Of a DNA stretch of 64,000 nucleotides, positions 13,303-27,400 are shown piece by piece. Under the pieces are notes generated by a model. That model had not been told where the DNA came from. It did not search any database and saw only the letters and a list, made by a program, of their open reading frames with translations. Position 1 is the first letter of the stretch, and every line of letters starts with the position of its first letter. The DNA is from Ancylostoma caninum. Its lineage: Eukaryota > Nematoda > Chromadorea > Rhabditida > Ancylostomatidae. A program made the translations under genes and the position numbers. Location of the stretch: contig JBAJFG010000006.1 in NCBI GenBank assembly GCA_037903475.1, positions 837,501-901,500 on the forward strand, in the 5' to 3' direction.

Positions 13303-15471
13303 TATTCAGTTCACTGCGATTTTCTGAAGATTAGAATAATTTTTCGAATGTTCATCATCAACTACCAATTCTTTTAAATCACCGTTGTAATTAACTCTAT
13401 GCGTTTTGTAATTATTTCTATAACGCGAACAGGAAACCTCAATAGTAAGAGTTTTTTCCTACTGTTGACTGGTCCCTTATCTTAGACGAACAAACAAAGT
13501 ACAATAAAAAATTCTGAGAAGATTAAAGAAAAAAGAAGAATAAAGACTGGAAGTTCAGTTGTTGAAGTGCAATCGGCACACAATGAAACAAGAAGCAGCA
13601 CTCTGCGCAGGGTAGATGACAGCGGGGTACTAAGCCCACAGGAAAATAGCTACCAACCCTGTACGTAAAATACCTCCATAAGGAAACCTAGTGCCATCAT
13701 TACCTTTTAAAAATGATCTCTCTTAACTGAAGAAAAAATTGGCTCATCAAGAAATTCAAAAAACCGAATTCATTTCGAATGCATGCCTCGGTTTGCGAAG
13801 CAGCGCAAAAAAGAACACCGTATGCTTGCATCTGCAACAGTCGATTATCCCCTTGAGTGCAGCTACATTTCATTTCCCCTCATGAATTGAGAGCAAGCAA
13901 AGAAGCGGTTTCCACAAGTCATCGTACAATCCGGGAACTAAGGCTGTACTAATCGCTTTGAATTGCCATTTTGGGGTAGGAGTTGAAACAGCAGTTCCCT
14001 TCGAGCTGGATAATCCGATAATCTGTCGAAGGACGTGCCGGAGCAAGAATGATTCTCTTCACAGCTTGGGAAACATTTTGGAAATGAATAACAAGAACGA
14101 GTGTTTTCTCATAACAAATGACTTTCTGCTGTTCGTATGGTTATGCGAGCTGCAGACTGTATCCAAAGACGACGATTAAGTCGAGACGTCAGACATCAGA
14201 TAAATGGATCTGTCCACCTAACAAACCTGGTTGGCACAAGAGTAATAATATAGAAGATCAGTACACAATGCCGGGGTTTAAAGGAGGAAGAACGTGGAAA
14301 TTACATTGGGGACCCTTCCAAGGAGTTCATTTATTTTAGGGGAATGTGATAGTGGCCTGATCTGAAATTTCAACACTGCGGCTAGGGAGGTACATACAAC
14401 GTTTGCACCAGATAGCACCCTTATTGAGTCCGCCCTTAATTTTGAAAGAAAAAACACAACAACAGAGAACCACTCATTTTCCAGTACCCATATTCATGAA
14501 AATTGGCAATAAGCCGTTAACCTACCCATCGTAGAGATGGTAGATGAGCTTCTTGAGCGAAAATCTCTGTGCGTTTTGTGGTTTCCATTATAATGGCATA
14601 ATTGTTTGGCGGGCCCTCAATGCGACATGCAGTAGCGAATGAAAAATTGCAACTTTTGTGTAAAAAAATCAATAGTTAAGTTGACTAAAGAAGGCATTTT
14701 TCACACAAAATTGTACAGATAATATATATTGTGGAAACTCTGGCGCATCTTCACACTTGACGAAGTCTTGCCTTCAAACTGTTGTATGTACTGGATTTAA
14801 ATCCAACTTACGACTATGGTGTTGCCTTTCGCGTCATTCAGAAGTCGAATACTGGCGCGTCGAATTTTAGGGTTAGCAAAGAATGTAAAGTATCCAGTCT
14901 TTCGCAGTCACAGGTAAGGATTAAGTCTGGCCGTGTTACGAAAAGTGTCGGCGTTGTGATTTAAAATATTTTCAATATTTCAAAATGCTACACTCTACTA
15001 CTCTTCATTATTTGACATAGTAATGTCTTCATTTCAAAAGATTTGTTCTGTATGCTTGCTCCAAAATTCTCCAACGTGCTCATTCCAGCAGCAATAAACA
15101 CGTCCTCGATAGTTGCTTCCATTAGATACAAACTCAGAAAAACTAGTTTCAAAGGTCATTTCCTTCGCTAGTTGCCAAATCATACAATCAGTATGATTTG
15201 GCACGCCTTTGTCATTACCTTTCTTTCTCTTCAGTGGATCTTCATCTATGTATGAACCGGTTCTACATAACTGACTGAACTTGTAAACAAAACATGTGAA
15301 TTCACGTGGAATTTCCCACTTAGAAACATTCTACTTCGTGAATGTTTCTCATTCACACTCTATCCATCTTCGAAGCAGTCTGGTGACTATCAACAGCTGC
15401 AACTGTATGACTTTCCGGAAGCTCTTGATGGAGACTATGGAAGATAGCGCCTCAATGCAGGACTTTTCCAG
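13303..15471 (+). other. Spacer between the two transporter genes
   Basis: About 2.2 kb. It starts with the 3' UTR of copy 1, with an AATAAA at 13503-13508. No exon, RNA gene or terminal-repeat element was recognised in the rest. The region just before 15472 presumably holds the copy 2 promoter and outron; it ends in CTTTTCCAG, a good (trans-)splice acceptor. Confidence 0.6.
15462..15471 (+). promoter_or_regulatory. Probable spliced-leader trans-splice acceptor
   Basis: CTTTTCCAG directly abuts the initiator ATG of transporter copy 2 (15472). In nematodes such a site right at the start codon is typical of SL trans-splicing. A cis-spliced upstream non-coding exon is the alternative. Confidence 0.45.
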
Positions 15472-18400
15472 ATGGCCGAGTCAGACAAAGAGAAGGATTC
15501 GTCACAAAAACCAGATGGAAATGCTAATCCCAGATCTGATAAAGGAGAGGGAGAAACTGGCGCCAAACCGGAAAGATCTGATAAAGATGCCAAAGAAGAT
15601 GCTCCACCTGACGACGGCGCAGCGGAAGATAAGGGTGATGCTGACGAGAAATCTCCAATGATGCCGGATGCAAAGAAGAAAGGTCTTGGCCTTGGAGACG
15701 ATGAGGAGAAGGTGAGTTACACATGCTCTTTACATGTCGCACCACTTTGCTACGCGTAAGGGAACCTATGGGAAGCGCTTTGATCACATGTTCTGACATT
15801 TGCTAACACAAAGATGCAACACGTTAGGATACACATGCGCGTGGCCCTGAGGACGTGTCAAACTATTGGGTTGAGCAATAAGTTCGTGCGGTTTTTTTTT
15901 ACTCAAATTTTTACAAGCATTTGATCTAACTCTGACAGCCTATCATGCGTCATCTTGTACAATAGCAGCGGTATCTTCTTTAAAAACCACGCGATTTCGG
16001 AGGATTCGCGTTTTTTGCGTCGCCCTCGCATAACTTCGTTCATTGAGGAGTACTAGAAACGAGACATACACTATTTGAATCAGCGCGACCTCTACTTTCC
16101 GAATTCACCAATCTCTCTCGAAAATTTCAAAAATCGTAGTCCAGATTCAGCAATTATCCTAATTACGCATCCGTAGGGCACATAGAGTGCGAGATGGTGG
16201 GTCATGACCATTAACGTTCTCTTCCCTTGCCACTCACACATTCAGACTAAAGAGTTTGGTGTAGATCTCATTTTCATCCGCTATTTCAAAGATATTTAAG
16301 TGTAGCAGATCACACCGAGGCAAATGATACCCAACTTGAATGGTGGATGTCTCCTAATTCAATTCCCGTTATTTTAGGTTTTCTATATATTTTAGGTTTT
16401 CTATATTTTCTCATATTTATATGAGCTTGTACCTTCGTTTTCAGTAGCACATATTCGCGAAGATACTACCACTTTGCTGAATTTTTCCGATTTTTGCCGA
16501 AAAGTGAAATACTTTTAATTTCCGACTGAGTATTCAAGCGGAAGAAAAACTGCATAGAATTCATCAATAGTAGTTGCGCAAAAGAAGGAAAGACACAGAT
16601 TAGCATGCACTAGGCACTAGTCAGATGTATAATCAGTAATTGGGACGTTCGAATCCTCCTCTTCCAGGCATACTTGATGACCCCAAATACCCCGTGGCAT
16701 CCGCACACCCTCAGGGATTGCCGTCAGCACAGGTGTGAATGAAGTGTTCTAGATCGTGGTACTGCCAGAATCATGAAGAGGTCACTATTCCTAGCTAGGT
16801 ATATGAGAATATTTTGGCGTTTCCTTATGCAGTCATTTCATTATGCTTAGATGAAAACAGCTTGCACTGGTTTATCTGAACATATGGTCCTATAAACCTG
16901 TGAAATCCTATTAAAACCATCCCTTCTCGTAGTTTTTACTTTTGTTCAAAGTACACCAGTCAATATAGATATTTCGGCGGTACTTTTGTGGAACATAGAA
17001 GTGGCCACTTCTGACGTTGAACTAAGCGAAAAAGTTACCATTCAAGTTGGGTATCATTTGCTTCGATATGATCTGCTAGACTTAAATATCTTTGAAATAG
17101 CGGATGAAAATGAGATTTACACCAAACTCCTTGGTCTGAATGTGTGAGTGGCAACGGAAGAGAACGTCAATTGTCATGACCTACCATCTCGCACCCCATG
17201 TGCCCTACGGATGCGTAATTAGGATAATTGCTGAATCTGGACTATGATTTTTGAAATTTTCGAAGAGATTGGTGAATTCGGAAAGTAGAGGTCGTGCTGA
17301 TTCAAATGGTGTATGTCTCGTTTCTCGTACTCCTCAATGAACGAAGTTATGCGAGGGCGACGCAAAAAACGTGAATCCTCCGAAATCGCGTGGTTTTTAA
17401 AGAAGATACCGCTTGTATTGTAGCTCTAGTTTTGCTCTTTACAAATACCAGTATAGGTGTCTGGCTAACGCCGGGACTTCCAGACTTTTCTAATGCTCGC
17501 TTCGTTCGCATGACTTTATCCCTTTTTCATCCGGACAAATTCACAGCAAAGGCCATTTTTTGCCACAATGCGTGCCTTATCCTTTCCATTGTTTCCCTCA
17601 TGTAAAACTGGGCCTATGAAATGAGATTAGCAGCAATCCTCAGGGCAATTTTATCTTTCGCTCAACTGAGTTAGCTATTAGTAACTAGATGTAACCGATC
17701 CAAGCCGAAATGATTGTAGGAAATGGTTCACCATTCCTTGTTTAACCGGTCAAATGATAAGAGCCAGTTGGAACATATGAAGGAGGAGGGTGCGGTGTGT
17801 TCAGAAACAAATGAGAAATGAAAAACGCGGAAGGAGATGTGGAACCACACGGATTCCATACTACTCAGTGCTGAGCTCTGACATTTACTGTTTTACGAAT
17901 GATGTTAAGCCGCCAGCGGACCGATCGCGCAAAGATGGACCCTACTCATGGCATTTTCTCCATAGTGAACACATGCGCATCCCTAATCCGTCGGTGTTCA
18001 CATTTTCAGGCGTTTCTTCACTTTTCGACGTCACACCCCTATCACACCGCTGGACCCGACTTCAGGCGTTCCCCCACACTTGGACGCCTGCTCATCCTTA
18101 CCACACCGTTGGACCCGACTCCAGGCGTTTCCCCACCTCTGGACGCCGCCGCACCCCTACAGCAATAGTGGGCCCGTTGTAGAGCATTTTCTTCGCTCCA
18201 GGCCACGCCCCACGAACTTCGCTACACACTGACAAATGCACACACGCACGTACAGAGTAAGCCGTTATTATAAGTCATGATTATAACTAATTTCCCCAAT
18301 TCCCGCTACTTCTCATTTTCTGTCGCATGAAATGTGACACTCCAATTCCAAAGAAGCGTACATTTCGGAGACCTCCATCTGTTCCACTACAATAGTAGAA

Positions 18401-21400
18401 CAAATACACCCCAAGCTGCTGGGGAGGTTAACAGCGTCTAAGTGGAAGCCATCACTGTTGAATGGACAGCACAGAAGTGGATGGCTGCTCCAGAGAGGTC
18501 GCGTTTGGGCTGATAGGTGCATTTTGTTCTGTAGTTTCGTACAGTTCAGTTTTTTTTAGTCGCACAGTTCGTAGAGTTATGAGAGGAATTTTCGCAACGC
18601 CTTGCTCTAGATGTGGAGAAGAAGTACTGTGGATATTAACTTTCAAAAAAAAAACCTAGGTTCAACTGCTCCAATTCGTGAAAATATAGTGAATGCTTGG
18701 AAAAAACCGCACGAACTTATTGCCCAACCTAATATAACTTATCGTGTCGCAACGACTTGTTTAGCGGTTGCGAAGCTATGCAAGCGAATGAGTGCATGAA
18801 TAAATGGAGCTGACCTCTTGTGTTTCTAGAAGATAGAAAAGTTTCAGCAGTGCAATGTGATATCTGGTATAAGAAGGGTTCCAGCAGTGTAATATGATAT
18901 TCAGGATACGGGAAAGGGGCTAGAAAGGACGTTAACGTTGACCAACTGCGTGACAATGATCGTTGGCTGCATTATCGGTTCAGGGATATTTGTTAGTCCA
19001 ACAGGCATTCAAGCAGGTTGCGCAGCCTTTCAGTGGTTAATTCGATCCGGGAATATTCTCGAAACCCAGCAAAGTAACGGATCATTTCAGCAGCTGGATC
19101 GGTTGGTTCGTCACTTATCATTTGGGTTTTGTGTGGAATATGGTGTGGTTTGGGCGCCTATATCTATGCTGAACTTGGAACGTTGATCACAAAATCTGGT
19201 GGCGATTACGCTTACATGATGGAAGCGTTTGGCCCATTTCTTGCTTTTCTTCGACTCTGGATCGAAAGTATAGTTGTGAGGTATGCGATCATTCCGCTGA
19301 AACTCAACATGTGAGTCTCCGTTGGAAAGCAGTGGTTGGGCCGCCTCACTGATTAGACCTAGCGTGCAATCGCAGTGATTCTGATTGAAAGCTTCATTTA
19401 TAGCATATCTGAATCCGCTCCACTCTGATAAGAAAAGATGCGTGTCGATTCTCGTCGAATAAATACGGATGAGGATCGACACGTACCTTTTCTTATCCGA
19501 CCGGATCGTACTCCGATGCACTATAAATTTAGCTAAAGCTGTTTTCTTTCCGACCGTATCACCATATCTTTACATCCCGCTAGCGCGAGCCGGTGCAAAA
19601 GAGGATGCGTAGCGCTGCTGCAATATAACAGCTTCATCCATGCTCTGAACGAAATCTCTGCAAGCCGGTAACAGTTCCATACACTGATGAACGAAACTAT
19701 TCCAGGATCGGGCCTATGGGATGCAACGACGTCGCTGTGAAGTATGCCGTGGGCCTTAACCGCTACGCTCCAACCTCCGCATCGGCTCACGCTAGCAATG
19801 AGTGATGATATAAAGATAAGGCAAAGGAATTAGTACTGAATCAGAATGACCATGTTATGCTTATTGAGCTAAATGGTAGTGACGTGGCATTCACAATAAC
19901 GTTGTCGTCACGACCATTTAGCCTCAATCATTTTCATACAAATGCTTCTATGCCAGTATGTTATTCAGTGCAAATTTTGTGAAAAGATATGAGAACTTGT
20001 AACAATTTGTTTTTACTATTCCACTGCTAAGTATTTCATAGACTTTAAGGAGTTGAAAGATACCACAGACTTCATCCCAATCGATAGGCTACGTGGTGCG
20101 ACTTCGGGTGGCGGATAGGAGATTTACCTCGGACCACAAGCAGCCATGCGCTTGCCCTGCGACGCGGATAGATCTAGGGAATGGATCCCTTAGTTCGACA
20201 GTGCTGGATTCGACTCACATGGCCGGCATGTGGGTGTGAAAGCGCACTCGCGCATGTGGGTGTGTGCTAATGCTTTATGTGGGCTGTATCCTGCAGTTCG
20301 GATTTGGACAAAAGCTCGCATTCTAACGGCTGGGGAGCGCATGAGTTGCGATCTGGGACCGCCTCTAACAAATAAGTTGAGGAAGACCCACGTCACGTCG
20401 TGTGGGTATGACGTCAATTGTGCCTAGAAAGAATGCTACATCGTACACGGGCGAACACTTCCGCGGCCCGGTTAGAGTGAAAAAAATGCGAGGGTCCCGA
20501 TGCTTCGCAAACGGCGGCATCAGGGGGCAAGCATGCAACTCGTTAAGGAGCACAACGTAGCCAAGACGCGCATTGCGACTTCGAACGTCTGCACCTTGAC
20601 AGGCCGCTTGTGCTAGCTAGCAGCTATACTGAAGCGCAGAAGAATCGACATATGCGCGGTCCAAGAGACGAGGTGGTCAGGCAGGACATAGGACATAGGA
20701 TGTGGCTACAAACTAGTTCACCGTAACAGTACAGGTACCAGAAGTGGCATGGGAGTCATAGTCTCAGAACGCTACTGAGACGCAATAGCAGAAGTCCAGC
20801 GTCCCGATAATCGGCTTATGAAAATTGTCATCGCCACTGTTAGACTACGGCTCCACCTCTCCTCGGCATACGCCCCGCAAACTGGCTGTTTTGAGCGAAT
20901 CAAGGACCTCTTTTAAGCGTCGTTTGACGAGAAGACCGCAGGGCACCCAAGGAGAATACGGTTGTCGTTGAGGGAGATCTTAATGGTCACGTGGGAGCAA
21001 CGGAAAGTGACTACTACAATTATCATGGTGGGGGGGGGGGGGGTCGGCGGCTACGGGACTTGGAACGAGGATGGTGAACGCATTCTCGAATACGCCGTGT
21101 CTAACAATGTCGAATACATGGTTTCAAACACGCACGTCCCGTCTTGTTTCCTTCTATAGCGGCGATACGAATACACAGATCGACTACATACTTTTGCGTC
21201 GCCAACATCGAAAGCTGGTTGCGGACGTGAAAGTTGTGCCATATGAGACGCTGAAAACCACTGCACCAAAGAGGAAGTACGAGGAGAGATGCGGACCAGC
21301 TCGAATCAGTTGGGTGATAATGAAACAGAAGAAGGCTGCAGTCATATCCCGCTCACAGCCACCGCCAATGAAGTGTTGAGGAAACTTGGCGGAATGCAGA

Positions 21401-24400
21401 TTGAGTGGTCATAGAGGCAGCGCGGTCTGAACTTGGTGCGACTAAACCGGGTCGAAGGAAGACCGACAAACAATCTTGGTCGTGAACGGGCGAAGTGAAG
21501 TCAAAGGTTCGTTAGAAGAAGCGCATGTACCATGCCTTCCCTGACAGCAAGACAGCTGACCGTTGGAACAAAGCAGCGAACAGAACAGAGAAGAAGGCTG
21601 TGGCGGTGGCGAACGCGGCACATAAAGCGGACGTCGGAAAGAGGCTGGATACGAAAAAGGGCAGACGGCTCACATATCGGCTTGCGAAATCTCATGGATC
21701 TCATGGATCTGTGGAGGTCACAATGCTGGAGATCTGCTGACTGGATAGCGAGGTTCTTTACTCAGATAGTGGCGGAAGAGAGAGTGCCCTCGGATTGGCT
21801 GCGGAGCACAACTATTCCGATATGAAAGTGCAAAGGTAGTCCCACTGACTAAGCTAACTATCGACCTACTCGCCTCCTGTCCCATACCATGAAGCTGTTT
21901 GAGCATGTCATCGACCGCAGAATTCGCGACATCGTGAGTCTCTCCACTAACCAGTGCTGATCTGTAGCACCACTGTTGCCATACTTGGTGCACGTCCCTT
22001 GAACGAGAAGCACCGTGAGAAACGAAAGCCGCTGCATCTTGCCTTCCTTGATCTGGAAAACCATTTGATACTCTCTTCGGCAGCATGGCGTTCCTGAAGA
22101 ACTTATTGAATGGGTTTGGATTCTTTACTCCAGTCCTAGAAGTCATGTGCAGGCGGCTGCCGGCACGTCGACGGATTTCCTTATTTCTGTTGGTGTGCAC
22201 CAAAGCTCTCCTCTATCTCCGCTCCTCTTCATTGTGGTGATGGAAGTTCTAACACGGGATCTGCGGAAACCTACGCCGTGGTCACTGCAGTACGCAGACG
22301 CCGTCATGCTCGCGTCTGAAGGAAGGTGAGAACTCGAGCGGCTGACACAAGCTTGGGGTGAGCGGCTTGCATGATTTGATCTACGTCTTAACATCAAGAA
22401 GACGGAGTATCTAACAATCAGCGTGGACCAACCCGGTGCATAAGCTTAGATGGCGTAGACTTACCGAGAACGGAAGTGTTCATGTACCTTGAGTCAGGCA
22501 TTTCATCTGACGGTAGCCTCTGTCATGAGGTTGTAGCCCGAGTTAATTCCGCATGGGGGAAGTGGCGCTCGTTGACCGGTGTTCTGCGTGACAAGAAGAT
22601 CCCGGACCGACTCAAATCAAAGATACGTCCCGTTGTCCGTCTCGTTGCTCTGTATAGCGAATGTTGGCCTGCCCAAGGAAGTAGAGTGTCGCCTCAGCGA
22701 AATGGAGATGAAGATGCTGCTTTGGATGGCTGGAGTAACGCGGCTCGATCGGATCTTGAACGAGGACATCAGCAATCGGTTTGGCATAGTGGCGATATCT
22801 GATAAACTTCGCGAATCTCGTCTGCGAAGGTGCGGCCACGTTCTGCGTGCCGAAGAGGGAACAGTCTGCAAAGTCGGCCTTGGTATCGAAGTCCTCGGCA
22901 AACCCCCAAAAGGTCGACCAAAGCAACGCTGGCTTGACATGCTTCACGCCGATCTTAAAGGCAGGGGTCCACCTCATTTTCGTAGTTCAGCTAACAGCAG
23001 ATTCTGCATCTACTCGGCGCGATGGTTCCAACGGTATACATAAATCGTCTCAGAATGGTCTATAAACCCGTCTTCCAGGACGGGGTCTGTAACAGTTTGC
23101 CAACCCGAGTTGACATGTGAAGCCGCTGAACTTATCGATTGGACACGCCAAGACTCGTTGACCGACGCGGCAGCCGTGGCAGGCAGCCAGCACAGCTTGG
23201 AGCGATCCGCCTCCGGGCTCCAAATTTTGATCCAGTTCGAGCCTTTCAAAAATGGGGATTTCGTCGCTTCTGTGCCTGTTGATGTACATCCCAGGGATCA
23301 ACATGATGAGAAGGTCTAGGATATGTTGGTAAATCCAACAGGCAGAACGAGGTGACCCTCTGCCTATAAGCTACCTGAAATCCACCCGGACCAAGCGCGC
23401 AACAAGGCTAAATTGCGTCAACGGACCACCAAAGCGGACCCCGCTACCGAATGGGACAAACGCTGAAGAAGAAGGAGTTGGAGTACACATTCTTGTGCGC
23501 CTGTTCTGATATTCAAACGCGATGCGAATGTAATTGTGTTTGAATGTGCGTTCCTCGGAATAAAATTTTACTTTGCGATACAATTTTCTGAATAACTGAT
23601 AAAGTTGCCATCCAAAACAAAAGAACGGAGAAAATTGTTGGCGAGACAGATTTGTGCTGTTTGTTATTGTATGTCTCTTTGGTTGTACATCACCGAAAGG
23701 TTATTGTGTGTCTCTTTGGTTGTACATCACCGAAAGATTCCCCATTCTAGTTGAAATGTGTGAGAATGTTTGAGAGGATGAACTGAAATTCTGTGAAAGC
23801 AGAGAAATAGACAGGAAACGTAGAAAGAAACGTAGAAAGAAGAGGAGGGGACTGATAGTAGTAGCGGCGGATGATTAGGGATTGCAGATCATGAAGATGT
23901 TAACAAGCGGGTAGCTATGTATTGAGAGAGACGCTGAAACGAGTCCACTGCTCCAAGACAGACAGCGTCCACTTCAAAGAATGATGTGAGTTGGCCTAAG
24001 TGAAGAAGCGTCTAAAGAATTCACTATCGCTGTAAAGATACGAAGTTCGAGAACAGGTGAAGATATGTGAGGTCAATTGTGAGGCGAGCGAAGCAAGCTC
24101 TAAAAGAAGTTTGAAGCTCTTTTTTGCTGGATGACTAAACCATAAGCAGAGTGCAGGGAAATGTGAGGATGCAATTGTGAGGCGAGCAAAGTAGCTCCAA
24201 ACAGGGTATACATATTTCCATGCATCCGCTCTATGGCTTATTCATCCAGCCAAAGAAGCCTGAATCTTCTCTTAGCTGGATGAATGAGTTATAGACCGGA
24301 TGCACGGAAATAGGTAGACCCTCCTGAATTTGTTCACTTGTCTTCTTGTGGGCGAATCAAACGCCGCCATTTTCTGGTTTATTTTTGAAGAGCATTTTAA

Positions 24401-27400
24401 TTGCAGGCCATGTGCCATAACAGTGGTGGCTATGACGTTTGCCCTCTACATGTTGCGTCCGCTCTATCCAACTTGTGAACCTCCGGCCTGGAGTGCGGAG
24501 CTTCTCGCTATCGTATTGATAGGTATGTTTTGACAATACATATTAGTTGGACCTCCAGTAAAGGCAAGTAGGGTGTTCAATAATCCTTTACTACAAGTCT
24601 TTTTATGATAAATGCTTGCTTCAGACTCCCATTCATGTGATAAAGCTAGACAAAAACGCACTTCAGCGAGAAATTCCGCACACAACATTTAAGGCATTGA
24701 ATACAGCAGGAGTAGGAAGTAATATAATCAAAATTACCTGTAACTCCATGAACACTAAAGAATTCTATCCCGTTGGTCTCCTTTCCTATAGCCTTGCATC
24801 TTAGACGTGAGCCCAAAAGGAAACATTCTGAGCTCAAATTTTGACGTTGAACTTTTCAGTCATTCTGGGAGCAATTAATTGTTGGTCTGTAAAACTAGCG
24901 ACAATTGTACAGGACTGGTTCACATACGCTAAAGTGGTTGCACTTCTCTTGGTTATTTTCACTGGTGCTTATCTGTTGATTACTGGTTAGTTTCTACGGA
25001 TTTTTGTTGTGGCCGCCATTCAGTGACTGGCAAGAGGAGACAAACGGGTGAAACGGATGCTTGTGTCCAACAATTGTGTCGTTTTCCTAGTTATGAGTTC
25101 CCTCATCGGTGTTGGAAAGCTTAACGCGTGACGAAGATACAAATAAATTTGTCTTACCCTGTAACCTCTCCGTCATCTTCTTCTGAATTCTGTGCGATGC
25201 CTGATGAATTTTCTGTAAAACTGGTCAAATGCTTCCAAAAGCATTGAAAACACAGCTTCATTTCAGGTGGGCCTCAATACAGAGAATCTTTTGAGAATAT
25301 CTTTGAAGGCAATTTCCGAAACTTCTACCAAGCATCTGTTGGATTCTATTCTGGACTGTTCGCATATCAGGGATGGACCTATCTAAACTTCATCACAGAA
25401 GAACTTATAAATCCTAAAAGGTTTGTAAGAGGCTGGGAGGTCTTGAAGGTAACACTGAGCAGCAGCGATTTATTTTCCCCATGAAGATTATGAAGACAGC
25501 CTATGTACTAGGCTGTCTGAAAAGTTTCCCGCCATCTTTGGAGCACGTTTTCAAAATGAATTTTGTTCTTTTTTCCAGCAATAAAGCGAGACATAGGCTA
25601 TCATCAGTGGTAGAAACTTCAGGTAGCAATAGATTCGTTCTTGGCAGCTCGAACAGATCCTGACTTGCATATTAGTAAAGTAGATGAACAAAGGATTAAA
25701 CAGGATGGCGATTTCGAGAAGAAGACTGAAAACATTAAATTGTGTTATACATCTTTCCCGATATTTGGTCGTTTCCACCATCTTATTAATTTTCAACATT
25801 AGCGAAGGTTACACATTACCGTGCTACAAAAATAAGCGTAGATCGCTGCAGATACATTCACCTTGTTCACCTTGATTCCCGTCGATCTTCGGATGTACCG
25901 AGCGGCTGCCACCAATCCTTCCACTTGTCCCTCCCGCGTGCCAGAGTCGTTCAATGGATTCTGTCCGTTCAAGGGACACGAAGAGCATTGTATCTTCCCT
26001 TGAAGGACTTCGTGAAGATGTCTGACCAGCGGGTTGACGGTCTTCCCGTGCGCTTAACGTTCCGTGGAAACCAGTAGATGACGGCTTTTTTCCAACGGTT
26101 GTCGTTAGGATGTATCCGGCTCACCTGATATTCTGTCCGCTCAAGGGACACGAAGAGCATTGTATCTGGAACGTACTTCAGAGCATAAAAAACCATTGTG
26201 TTGAAGAGGTGGGTACAGAGCGTGGTGTTCTTCGTCTTTGTCACTACGTCCTCGATGCTCTTATGAGCTCCTCAAGCCGCTCCCTTCCTCCTGCTTCGCT
26301 CTGGAGCAAGGTCTTTCATCATCTTGACTTCTAGATATACGTAGCTGGAACATTCGGATATGGTCGTTCCGTCAAGCGAGAATGGGGCAGTCGGGACCCA
26401 TCCCTTCCTCATGAACATCGGCTTCGTCGGATTCAGTTGGAGGCCAATCTTTTCACACGCGTCCTCGAAGTCGGCCAGCATCTGTTCCGCTTCGCTGATG
26501 GTTGGTGTTATAAGAACGATGTCGTCAGCGAAGCGAAGATGGTTAAGTCGCCGGCCATCAACTTTCACTCCCATGCAGTCCCATTCCAGTTTCCGCATGA
26601 TGTCTTCGAGAGTGGCGCTGGATAGTTTTGGCGACACGGTGTCGCCTTACCGAACCCCTCTGTCGATGGTGATGTCGTCATAGGATTGAGAAATCCTGGT
26701 CGTGAAGTTGCTGTAGAGCTCACGAAATACCTTGATGTTCTGACTAGAGAAGGATACTCGGCGAGCCCAGCATTGCGTAAAGAGATGTAAACTGTCAAGT
26801 ACAGTTTTGACGCTGATCTCAAACCCGTTTAGCTTATCTGCTGCGGAGCACTCTGTGAAGAATTACATGGCATTGTTAGAGTTTGCCCAAGACAGCCTAA
26901 ATTTGGCTTCTAAGATGTATTTCGCTAAACGATCGCTGGAAATCACCCGAATTTAATCACGTTTCTGAATCATGAGTCAGTTTCAATTTATCTAAATGTA
27001 TGGGGTGGGTTTAGAGCATATCCTGAGCAGAATATAATTCGGAAGTCAAATTTGGCCTATTTAGATAGGCCGCAATTATGCCAACTTAACTCTTCACTGA
27101 AGACACCGCAGCACGGAAAACAGATTTGAGATCAGCGTCACAAACTGCATATGACATATCTTATACTCTTGCGATAGCTCGATGAGTCTCGTGACTGTGT
27201 GTATGTGGTCGACCGTACTGAATCCTTTTTAATGCTGTTTGCTCGCACGGCTGTCCTTCACCTAGTGTACTTTCTATCCTGTTTAGGATCACTCGCGCGA
27301 AACGCTTGTAGGCGACGGACAGTAGTCAGATGGGACGATAATTGCCGATGTCCTGCGGGTCTCCCTTCTTGTACAGCAGCACGGTCCTGCTGGTCTTCCA

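Larger units (their letters stand above)
15866..18732. mobile_element. Mariner-ended composite element
   Basis: Left end TTGGGTTGAGCAATAAGTTC and right end, reverse-complemented, TTAGGTTGGGCAATAAGTTC form terminal repeats of about 30 bases with TA on both sides (15864-15865 and 18733-18734). These are mariner/Tc1-type ends. The interior (2.9 kb) has no recognisable transposase. It consists of a large foldback (about 15950-17430) and a Helitron-like element (17448-18280) plus about 450 bp of unrecognised sequence. It lies in intron 1 of transporter copy 2. Confidence 0.6.

Noticed and set aside
15296..15661. 121-codon ORF overlapping exon 1 of transporter copy 2
   Set aside because: It is a different frame of the same bases. 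The 15472 frame is acidic like exon 1 of copy 1, ends at a GTGAGT donor in the right phase, and continues into the transporter.
17790..18182. 130-codon + strand ORF
   Set aside because: Inside Helitron copy C; its second half is minisatellite translation.
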